NCBI GenBank assembly: GCA_035528435.1
Contig: DATKYN010000219.1
Coordinates: 1 to 7,682, forward strand
Direction: 5' to 3'
Source of the DNA: SG8-40 sp035528435
Lineage (GTDB): Bacteria > Pseudomonadota > Gammaproteobacteria > Burkholderiales > Eutrophovitaceae
Length of the DNA: 7,682 nt
In this document: one piece after another, positions 1 to 5,649 of the stretch
How positions within the stretch are numbered: the stretch's first letter is position 1
Layout of the letters: each line of letters opens with the position of its first letter
The notes under the pieces: model-generated
The model's database searches: none
The model's input: the letters and a program-made list of their open reading frames with translations, nothing else
What the model was told of the DNA's origin: nothing
Made by a program: the position numbers and the translations under genes

Positions 1-630
1 AAGCGGTTTTTCTCGCCACAACTCGCCGAGTTGATCCTGAACGGGGGCGCGGAAGATCCGTTGAACAGTCACCGGCGCGAGATTACCGTGGTCTTCATCG
101 ACTTGCGCGGCTTTACCGCGTTTGCCGAGACGGCGGAGCCGGAAGAGGTGATGAATGTGCTGCGCGACTACCATGCGCGGATGGGCGAGATTATTCTGGC
201 TCATGAGGGCACGCTGGAGCGTTTCACCGGCGACGGCATGATGGTCTTCTTCAACGATCCGGTCCCGGTTCCGGACGCAGCACAACGTGCGGTACGCATG
301 GCGCTGGACATGCGCGTGCAACTGGTGGATCTGTCGCGGCGCTGGCGTGAGCGCGGTTTTGATCTGGATTTCGGCGCCGGAATTGCGCAGGGGTACGCCA
401 CCATCGGTGCCATCGGTTTTGAAGGCAGGATCGATTACGGCGCGATCGGTACTGTGACCAACCTGGCAGCCCGTTTGTGTGGTGATGCCGAACCAGGACA
501 GATCCTGGTCTCGCGGCGGGTGCTGACGTCGGTGAAGGATCTGGTGGAAACTGAGGATACCGGCGAGCGGGAGTTGAAGGGTTTCCAGAAACCGGTGGCC
601 ACATTCAACCTCATCGGACTGCGTCCCTGA
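1..630 (+). CDS. Class III adenylate/guanylate cyclase, C-terminal catalytic domain (5' end missing)
   Basis: The reading frame is open from base 1, so this is the 3' part of a longer gene; the TTG at 31 is an internal codon. The visible 209 codons form a nearly complete class III nucleotidyl cyclase domain, which makes cAMP or cGMP from ATP or GTP. Counting from that TTG as residue 1, the first metal-binding Asp is D24 in VVFIDLRGF, the second is D68 in FTGDGMM, and the transition-state pair N144 and R148 lies in TNLAARL. All core catalytic residues are therefore present. By hand alignment to mammalian cyclases, the two base-selecting positions hold R64 and G137 rather than the Lys/Asp of adenylate cyclases or Glu/Cys of guanylate cyclases, so the substrate cannot be stated. 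The segment just before the domain (RRFFSPQLAE-like) commonly links a sensor such as GAF to the cyclase in this family, but the sensor lies outside the window. The gene ends with TGA at 628-630. The family call is secure; substrate and signal are not. Confidence 0.93.
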   Translation, partial: KRFFSPQLAELILNGGAEDPLNSHRREITVVFIDLRGFTAFAETAEPEEVMNVLRDYHARMGEIILAHEGTLERFTGDGMMVFFNDPVPVPDAAQRAVRMALDMRVQLVDLSRRWRERGFDLDFGAGIAQGYATIGAIGFEGRIDYGAIGTVTNLAARLCGDAEPGQILVSRRVLTSVKDLVETEDTGERELKGFQKPVATFNLIGLRP

Positions 631-1043
631 ATCGAAACCTGCGGGCTGGCACGTTTTACAGGAGTAGCGCCGACCAGATGAAGGCCGGCAGAATTCTCTC
701 TCTCGGTGCCGTTCACAAAACACTGTTTCCCGGATCCCAATATCGTCTCCGTTTCGGGCGCGATGATCAAGCGCGTAACTGGTACCCGCCTGTTCCGCTG
801 GTTTGAGTTTGGCTACACCCCTGATACCAATATGGATTAACGACCTGATTGCTTTCCAGCGCAGTGGCCTGTTTCTGTGGAGGCGGTCGTGATTCCGAGC
901 TTGAAACGCGAAGCGTGTCAGACTTTGACGTATGATTCTGCTCGCCATTGTGGGTGCTGTACGCCCACTGTATACGGCAATGCCCATGAGTGTCTGAGTG
1001 AAGACTCAGGTGGTAGAGAAGATACTTAACAAGGAATTCGCAC
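631..1043. other. Intergenic region without a convincing gene; possible decayed coding remnant
   Basis: This 413-bp stretch separates the cyclase from the bicarbonate transporter. No RNA gene, insertion sequence or clear terminator was recognised. Short + strand frames exist: an ATG frame at 678-806 (42 codons) and an overlapping frame open from 682 to 840 (possible GTG start at 706, ends NMD). The latter frame stays open again from 841 to a TAA at 1027-1029, with a Cys-rich stretch around CGCC. So one frame from 682 to 1029 is broken by a single TAA at 838. None of the peptides resembles a family known to me. A CT microsatellite-like run lies at 694-703. The last part should contain the promoter and leader of the downstream sbtA-like gene, but only weak -35/-10 matches are seen (TTGTGG at 948-953 and TATACG at 971-976, 17 bp apart). 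Confidence 0.5.
994..1009 (+). other. Small perfect hairpin in the leader of the bicarbonate transporter gene
   Basis: CTGAGT (994-999) and ACTCAG (1004-1009) are exact reverse complements around a GAAG loop, giving a 6-bp stem with a tetraloop. It lies 34 bases before the GTG start at 1044 and is not followed by a T run, so it does not look like an intrinsic terminator. It could be a leader mRNA structure or a protein-binding palindrome. A 6-bp stem can also arise by chance. Confidence 0.35.
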
Positions 1044-2030
1044 GTGGAAATCTTCGATCTGTTTACGCGGAATTTGCTGTCGCCACCGATTCTTTTTTTC
1101 GCGTTGGGTGTTCTGGCGGGGTATCTGAAGTCGGACCTCGATGTGCCGGATCAGATCAGCCGTTATCTCTCCATTTATTTGATGATGGCAATCGGGTTCA
1201 AGGGCGGGGTCGCGATTGCGGAAACCGCAGAATTCAACCTTCAGATCATTGCGACTATCGGGGCTGGCCTGGTCACCGGCTTCACCCAACCGTTTCTCGG
1301 CTATTTTCTCCTCAAGTGGACGACCAAACTCGACAGCGCAACGGCTGCAGCGGTAGCAGCGCACTATGGATCCATCAGCATGGTGACATTCGTGACAGCT
1401 GTGAGCTTTCTCGAGGGAAATGCGGTTTTCTATGCCGGTTATATCGTGGCGGTGCTGGCTTTGATGGAGGCGCCGGCGATTCTCACCGGCTTGTTTATAG
1501 CGCATCGCGCCGAACCGGTGACAATCACGGCGGGCCGGCAGGCTACCCCAAGGTTGAGCCGGGAAATATTCACCAACGGCGCCATCCTGCTCCTGACTGG
1601 CTCGTTTCTTATCGGTTGGGCCACCGGCACATCGGGCATGGAGAAGATGCACGGGTTTCTGGTAGAACCGTTTAACGGAATCCTGTCGTTTTTCCTGCTG
1701 GACATGGGGCTTCTGGTGTCGCGGCAACTGCATCAGTTGAAGGAATTCACGCCGAGACTCGTGCTGTTTGGGCTCTACATGCCGCTGGTCGGCGCAACCG
1801 TCGGGTTGGTGCTGAGCATGCTTATCGGCCTGGATGTTGGTACAGCAACCCTGTTCACGGTTCTCATCGCCAGCGCATCCTACATTGCAGTGACCGCCGC
1901 GATGCGGCTTGCGCTACCTCAGGCCAAAGTTGCAATCTATCTGCCGATGTCGCTTGCGATTACCTTCCCATTCAACATCATTGTCGGAATCCCGCTTTAT
2001 TTTTCACTAGCAGAGATACTGTTGAACTAG
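1044..2030 (+). CDS. sbtA: SbtA-type sodium-dependent bicarbonate permease
   Basis: This is a 328-residue inner-membrane protein of the SbtA (DUF897) family, which imports bicarbonate together with Na+. Such proteins feed inorganic carbon to carboxylases; in cyanobacteria they are part of the CO2-concentrating mechanism. The sequence is made of successive hydrophobic helices in two halves separated by a polar linker near 153-173. Family-typical motifs are visible: IGFKGGVAIAE at 50-60, HYGSISMVTFVTA at 107-119, and ASASYIAVTAAMR at 276-288 followed by TFPFNI at 307-312. The GSIS and SASY segments sit where the two half-repeats meet at the substrate and Na+ site. The length is at the short end of the family, close to non-cyanobacterial members. 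GTG is chosen as start because AAGGA at 1031-1035 lies 8 bases upstream. A different + strand frame overlapping the 5' half (998-1675) has no membrane-protein character and is a shadow. No sbtB partner lies next to it; instead an ion channel follows after 4 bases, probably cotranscribed. Confidence 0.9.
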   Translation: MEIFDLFTRNLLSPPILFFALGVLAGYLKSDLDVPDQISRYLSIYLMMAIGFKGGVAIAETAEFNLQIIATIGAGLVTGFTQPFLGYFLLKWTTKLDSATAAAVAAHYGSISMVTFVTAVSFLEGNAVFYAGYIVAVLALMEAPAILTGLFIAHRAEPVTITAGRQATPRLSREIFTNGAILLLTGSFLIGWATGTSGMEKMHGFLVEPFNGILSFFLLDMGLLVSRQLHQLKEFTPRLVLFGLYMPLVGATVGLVLSMLIGLDVGTATLFTVLIASASYIAVTAAMRLALPQAKVAIYLPMSLAITFPFNIIVGIPLYFSLAEILLN

Positions 2031-2034
2031 ATCC

Positions 2035-2814
2035 ATGAAAGAGAGAATCCAACGGCTCGTCGAAGGGCCTCGCTTCCAGTACTTCATCGTAGTGCTGATC
2101 GTGATAAACGCGATCATTCTCGGTATGGAAACATCCGATTATCTGATGACCAATTTTGGTGTTTTCCTGAAAGCGGTCGATGCGCTGATCCTCAAGGTCT
2201 TCGTGATTGAAATACTCCTGCGGTTGTTCGTCTACCGTTTCCGGTTTTTCACGCAGCCATGGAGTATTTTCGACTTTGTTGTCGTCGCCATTGCACTGAT
2301 TCCGGCGAGCGAGGCGTACGCGGCATTGCGCGCACTGCGGGTGCTCCGGGTCCTGCGGCTGATTTCGGTGGTGCCGACAATGCGGCGTGTGATTGAAGGA
2401 TTGCTCTCCGCTATACCGGGTATTGCCTCCGTGTCGACCATCATGTTGTTGTTCTTTTACGTGTTTGCGGTGATTGGTACGCATTTGTACAGTGACACCT
2501 TTCCGCAGTGGTTCGGCACGCTTGGTTCGACCATGTTTACGCTGTTCCAGATCATGACGCTGGAAAGCTGGTCCATGGGCATTGTGCGCCCGGTAATGGA
2601 GCAACATCCCAGCGCCTGGGTTTTCTTCGTGGTCTATATCCTGGTCACGACGTTTACCATGCTCAATTTGTTTATTGCCGTTATTGTCAATGCCATGCAT
2701 AGCAGTGCGGATGAATCGGCGAAAGAAGACCGACTTGAACTCAAACGCGCGCTCAGCATGGAAATCCGGGATCTGGAACAACGTATGGCGGCATTGATCC
2801 AGAAGGAGAAGTAG
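2035..2814 (+). CDS. Bacterial voltage-gated sodium channel (NaChBac/NavAb family)
   Basis: This 259-residue protein has the whole six-helix layout of a BacNaV subunit, four of which form a Na+-selective channel in the inner membrane. S1 is about 13-34, S2 about 41-67 with E59, and S3 about 73-90 with D80. S4 carries four arginines every third residue at R99, R102, R105 and R108, the voltage sensor. S5 follows at about 129-150, then the pore helix and the filter TLESWSMG at 175-182 with E177, and S6 at about 189-217. TLESW is the Na+-type filter of NaChBac and NavAb, and the numbering matches NavAb as I remember it. Residues 225-259 are charged with heptad-like spacing, fitting the C-terminal coiled coil that joins the tetramer. 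ATG at 2035 follows the upstream stop by 4 bases with no good Shine-Dalgarno sequence, so coupling to the bicarbonate transporter gene is likely. Known roles of such channels include motility, chemotaxis and pH homeostasis; here the neighbour suggests a link to Na+ cycling, which is inference. Confidence 0.95.
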   Translation: MKERIQRLVEGPRFQYFIVVLIVINAIILGMETSDYLMTNFGVFLKAVDALILKVFVIEILLRLFVYRFRFFTQPWSIFDFVVVAIALIPASEAYAALRALRVLRVLRLISVVPTMRRVIEGLLSAIPGIASVSTIMLLFFYVFAVIGTHLYSDTFPQWFGTLGSTMFTLFQIMTLESWSMGIVRPVMEQHPSAWVFFVVYILVTTFTMLNLFIAVIVNAMHSSADESAKEDRLELKRALSMEIRDLEQRMAALIQKEK

Positions 2815-2838
2815 GGGGGGCGGGCGCCTTGCAGCGGA

Positions 2839-2872
2839 AAGCCCGTGCATAGCTCGATCGCGAGCAGGGCTT
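2839..2872 (+). other. Compound stem-loop after the sodium channel gene
   Basis: AAGCCC (2839-2844) pairs with GGGCTT (2867-2872), and nested inside, GCTCG (2852-2856) pairs with CGAGC (2861-2865) around an ATCG loop. The two stems are separated by 7 bases on one side and 1 on the other. It lies 25 bases after the channel stop codon, where a transcript end or RNA-stabilising structure would be expected. There is no T run after it, so an intrinsic terminator is not supported. Confidence 0.4.
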
Positions 2873-2900
2873 GCTTGCCGGGCGCATCTCGTCAACTCTC

Positions 2901-2923
2901 GGGCGACATCGGGGGGGGCAGGG
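2901..2923 (+). other. G-quadruplex-type motif in the spacer upstream of pstS
   Basis: Four GGG runs occur with short loops: GGG at 2901-2903, a 7-base loop, then an unbroken G8 tract at 2911-2918 that supplies two runs, then CA and GGG at 2921-2923. This fits the usual G3 N1-7 pattern on the + strand. A second tract of seven G begins at 2814, the last base of the channel stop codon, and is followed by CGGG. The motif lies about 105 bases upstream of the Pho-box-like site. The base pattern is certain; any function is not. Confidence 0.45.
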
Positions 2924-3028
2924 AGAAGCGAAGTTCGTTGTCGCGTGCTCAATACTTCCAGTTGTGATGATGCCCTCGTGGCGAACAGGTCATACGGTAT
3001 TGCGTTCTTGAGTGGTTCGATCAGCGTG

Positions 3029-3046
3029 TTGTAATGTTACTGAAAC
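3029..3046 (+). promoter_or_regulatory. Pho-box-like PhoB operator upstream of pstS
   Basis: TTGTAAT (3029-3035), GTTA spacer, CTGAAAC (3040-3046) form two 7-base half-sites 11 bases apart, the geometry of a PhoB-binding Pho box (consensus CTGTCAT, A/T-rich 4 bases, CTGTCAT or similar). Matches to the consensus are good in the first repeat and moderate in the second. In Pho-regulated promoters the box replaces the -35 and sits about 10 bases before the -10; here exactly 10 bases separate it from TATAAA. A much weaker third copy could lie 11 bases upstream at 3018-3024. The setting, directly before a pst operon, supports control by phosphate starvation. Confidence 0.65.
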
Positions 3047-3056
3047 ATACTTTCTA

Positions 3057-3062
3057 TATAAA
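3057..3062 (+). promoter_or_regulatory. -10 element of the pstS promoter
   Basis: TATAAA within the run CTATATAAATG matches the sigma-70 -10 consensus in five of six positions (the overlapping TATATA at 3055-3060 is an alternative register). It lies 10 bases after the Pho-box-like repeat and 42 bases before the pstS ATG, so transcription would start near 3069 and leave a short leader containing the ribosome-binding site. No good -35 TTGACA is present at the normal distance, as expected for an activator-dependent Pho promoter. Confidence 0.6.
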
Positions 3063-3104
3063 TGCGGCCTTCGACTGCAAACGTTTCATTTTCCGGAGAA
3101 AAGC

Positions 3105-4157
3105 ATGTTTTTACTGAATAGGTTGTCATTGCGGCTGGTGGGCGTGACGTCCGTTGCCGCCTTTACCTTTGCGGGCACCGCGATGGCCCGCGATTACATC
3201 AGCGTTGTGGGATCTTCCACCGTTTACCCGTTTGCGACCGTAGTGGCGGAGAATTTTGGCAAGACAACCAATTTCAAGACACCGAAGATCGAGTCCACCG
3301 GTTCCGGAGGCGGTCTGAAGCTGTTCTGCGCCGGGGTTGGTGTCGAGCATCCGGATATTACCAACGCGTCGCGCGCCATCAAGTCGAGCGAAATCAAGAC
3401 CTGCAGAAGCAACGGCGTGAATGGCATTGTCGAGGTCAAGATCGGATACGATGGCATTGCCATCGCGAACTCCCGGAAATCGCAACCAATGAGTATTTCC
3501 ATCAAGGATCTGTATCTGGGGCTGGCCAAGGACGTGCCCGATCCCAAAGGCGCCAAGCGTACCGTCCCCAACCCGTACAAGACCTGGCGTGATGTCAATT
3601 CCAGCCTTCCCAATACGCGAATCGAAGTGCTCGGCCCGCCGCCGACATCGGGTACCCGCGACGCGTTCACTGAACTGGTCATGGAAGGCGGGTGCAAGCA
3701 GATCGGCTGGATCAAGGCCATGAAGAAAACCGACAAGAATATGTACAAGAAGATCTGCCACACCGTGCGTGAGGACGGGGGGTATGTCGAGGCAGGCGAG
3801 AACGACAATCTGATCGTTCAGAAGCTCGTTGGTAACCCTGACGCTCTCGGCGTGTTCGGTTTCAGCTTTCTGGATCAGAACTCCGACAAGGTTCAGGGCT
3901 CAGCCATTGATGGCGTCAAGCCGACATTCGACAGCATCGCGGATGGCAGCTACCCCGTGTCCCGGCCGCTCTTCTTTTACGTCAAGAGCGCCCACGTTGG
4001 CACCATTCCCGGCATCAAGGAATTTCTTGCCGAGTACACCAGCGAAAAAGCCTGGGGTGAATACGGGTATCTTTCGGAGCGTGGCCTGATCCCCATGCCA
4101 GCGGCTGAGCGCAAGGAATATGCAGCAGCTGCGAAGAATCTCAAGTCGATCAAGTAG
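3105..4157 (+). CDS. pstS: Phosphate ABC transporter, periplasmic phosphate-binding protein PstS
   Basis: PstS captures inorganic phosphate in the periplasm and hands it to the PstCA permease. The 350-residue precursor starts with a signal peptide: a positive n-region (RLSLR), a hydrophobic core to about residue 24, and a likely cleavage after AMA at residue 28. The mature protein opens with VVGSSTVYPF (34-43). Phosphate-pocket segments of the family follow: STGSGGG at 64-70, NASR at 87-90 and PPTSGTRDAF at 179-188, where the Ser-Gly-Thr at 182-184 corresponds to the phosphate-contacting SGT of E. coli PstS. The frame is open upstream to a GTG at 3012, but that start would precede the promoter and add 31 residues before the signal peptide. 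ATG 3105 has GGAG at 3095-3098, six bases away. It is the first gene of the pst operon, under a Pho-box-like promoter. Cysteines at 75, 100 and 197 occur in the mature part. Confidence 0.95.
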   Translation: MFLLNRLSLRLVGVTSVAAFTFAGTAMARDYISVVGSSTVYPFATVVAENFGKTTNFKTPKIESTGSGGGLKLFCAGVGVEHPDITNASRAIKSSEIKTCRSNGVNGIVEVKIGYDGIAIANSRKSQPMSISIKDLYLGLAKDVPDPKGAKRTVPNPYKTWRDVNSSLPNTRIEVLGPPPTSGTRDAFTELVMEGGCKQIGWIKAMKKTDKNMYKKICHTVREDGGYVEAGENDNLIVQKLVGNPDALGVFGFSFLDQNSDKVQGSAIDGVKPTFDSIADGSYPVSRPLFFYVKSAHVGTIPGIKEFLAEYTSEKAWGEYGYLSERGLIPMPAAERKEYAAAAKNLKSIK

Positions 4158-4200
4158 GGCGGAGGACATAGACTTGTTACCTGCGATGGCGGCCCGGGTT

Positions 4201-4256
4201 AGGGTCGCCTTCTCATTTTGTTGTAGCCTTCCTGTTTTGCGGTAATTGGCGACCCT
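4201..4256 (+). other. Intercistronic inverted repeat between pstS and pstC
   Basis: AGGGTCGCC (4201-4209) and GGCGACCCT (4248-4256) are perfect 9-base reverse complements, five or more of the pairs being G-C, around a 38-base loop. The 3' arm ends six bases before the pstC ATG, precisely where a ribosome-binding site would lie, and no purine-rich Shine-Dalgarno sequence is seen elsewhere in the gap. No T run follows. Such a structure could protect the pstS message from 3' decay, cause partial termination, or lower pstC translation; each would yield more PstS than PstC. The repeat is seen directly; the role is inferred. Confidence 0.6.
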
Positions 4257-4262
4257 GTTTCG

Positions 4263-5642
4263 ATGCCCATTTCCCTGTTGATCGTAATCCTTCTCGCACT
4301 GTCTTCGGCTGCCTACTACTTCGGAAGACGTCAGGCAGTTTCGGTGGTAGGCGGAAAAGTCCGGGAGTTGCATTCGCTCCCTGCCTACAACGGGCTGTAC
4401 GTTGCCTTGTGGTGCGGGTTTCCCGCGCTGATAGTGGTTGCTGCCTGGATGTCTTTCGAAGGCGGGGTCATTACGCATCTTGTGGTCGCAGGGCTACCTC
4501 AGGCCATTACCGATCAGGGTGCACAGCAGGTTACGCTCGTCGTCAACGAGATCAGAAATGTGGCCAGCGGTAACGTGTACGGTGATCCGGATCCAGCGAT
4601 TCTGGCGGCCGCCAGGCACTACACAGACCTCAAGAGTACAAGTCATGGCGGCCTGGTTGGTCTTTCGTTGGCCCTGGCGCTTGGCGCCGGCGCGTTCGCA
4701 CTGAGAAGAGTCCAGCCGCTGCTCCGGGCACGTAACTCGGTCGAGTTCGTGATCACCGGACTGCTGCTCGCCAGTTCCACCATTGCGGTGCTGACAACGG
4801 TGGGTATTGTGCTGTCGGTTTTGTTCGAATCGATCAGATTTTTCCAGTCTGTGCCGGTCAGCGAGTTTCTGTTCGGTCTGGAATGGAGCCCACAGACAGC
4901 GATACGAGCCGAGCAAGTGGGGTCGTCGGGGGCCTTTGGTGCGGTACCACTGTTTGCTGGCACGATGCTCATCGCCTCCATTGCCATGGTGGTGGCGGTT
5001 CCGATCGGTTTGATGTCGGCGATCTACTTGTCCGAATATGCAAATGTGCATTTTCGCGCTATTGCCAAACCCTTGCTGGAGATCCTGGCGGGAGTGCCGA
5101 CGGTAGTCTACGGTTTCTTTGCCGCTCTCACGGTAGCGCCCTTTATCCGGGATACCGGCAGTTTGATCGGTCTGGATGTGGCGTCCGAGAGCGCCCTGGC
5201 AGCCGGTCTGGTGATGGGGATCATGATTATTCCGTTCGTATCCTCCTTGTCCGATGACGTGATCAATGCCGTTCCACAAGCGATGCGGGATGGGTCCTAC
5301 GGCATTGGCGCGACGCGTTCGGAAACGATCAAGCGGGTGATTTTCCCGGCGGCGCTGCCCGGCATTGTCGGTGGTGTGTTGCTCGCGGTATCCAGGGCCA
5401 TTGGCGAGACCATGATCGTCGTGATGGCGGCCGGCCTTGCTGCAAATCTGACTGCCAATCCGTTGGAGGCGGTGACAACGGTCACGGTTCAGATCGTGAC
5501 TTTGCTGGTGGGTGACCAGGAATTCGATTCCCCGAAGACGCTGGCAGCCTTTGCGCTTGGACTGGTTCTGTTTGTGGTGACGCTGTGCCTTAACATTGTC
5601 GCTTTGTACATTGTCCGCAAGTACCGGGAACAGTACGAGTAA
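4263..5642 (+). CDS. pstC: Phosphate ABC transporter permease PstC (long form)
   Basis: PstC is one of two inner-membrane subunits that form the phosphate channel. The C-terminal two thirds is a standard ABC permease domain: GAVPLFAGTMLIAS begins near residue 226, and the ATPase-docking EAA-type loop is at about 340-366 (QAMRDGSYGIGA...FPAALPGIVGG). Membrane helices are visible at about 230-255, 275-300, 311-335, 365-390 and 428-452. Ahead of it is an N-terminal extension with helices near 3-20 and 44-62, a soluble stretch at about 63-128, and further helices at about 130-147 and 164-192. At 459 residues it is much longer than E. coli PstC (319), as in a PstC type found in many proteobacteria. 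ATG 4263 is the first start in frame and gives the family-like N-terminus; it lacks a clear ribosome-binding site and follows a hairpin arm. pstA begins 7 bases after its stop. Confidence 0.94.
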   Translation: MPISLLIVILLALSSAAYYFGRRQAVSVVGGKVRELHSLPAYNGLYVALWCGFPALIVVAAWMSFEGGVITHLVVAGLPQAITDQGAQQVTLVVNEIRNVASGNVYGDPDPAILAAARHYTDLKSTSHGGLVGLSLALALGAGAFALRRVQPLLRARNSVEFVITGLLLASSTIAVLTTVGIVLSVLFESIRFFQSVPVSEFLFGLEWSPQTAIRAEQVGSSGAFGAVPLFAGTMLIASIAMVVAVPIGLMSAIYLSEYANVHFRAIAKPLLEILAGVPTVVYGFFAALTVAPFIRDTGSLIGLDVASESALAAGLVMGIMIIPFVSSLSDDVINAVPQAMRDGSYGIGATRSETIKRVIFPAALPGIVGGVLLAVSRAIGETMIVVMAAGLAANLTANPLEAVTTVTVQIVTLLVGDQEFDSPKTLAAFALGLVLFVVTLCLNIVALYIVRKYREQYE

Positions 5643-5649
5643 ATCGAAG

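Noticed and set aside
901..936. Sigma-70 promoter from TTGAAA (901-906) or TTGACG (925-930) with TATGAT (931-936)
   Set aside because: The spacers are 24 and 0 bases, neither compatible with normal promoter geometry.
998..1675. A 225-codon + strand frame overlapping the 5' two thirds of sbtA
   Set aside because: It lacks membrane or domain character, while the overlapping frame gives a clear SbtA protein with a good ribosome-binding site.
1978..2952. A 324-codon open frame on the - strand covering the sodium channel gene
   Set aside because: It is antisense to a clear six-helix channel, is very rich in His, Arg and Gln, and has no recognisable domain; this is a frame shadow.
3012..3104. Upstream GTG start for pstS
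   Set aside because: It would lie before the inferred promoter and Pho box and would bury the signal peptide; ATG 3105 has a proper ribosome-binding site and signal sequence.
4201..4262. Intrinsic terminator between pstS and pstC
   Set aside because: The 38-base loop is long and no T run follows the stem, and the genes clearly continue as one operon.
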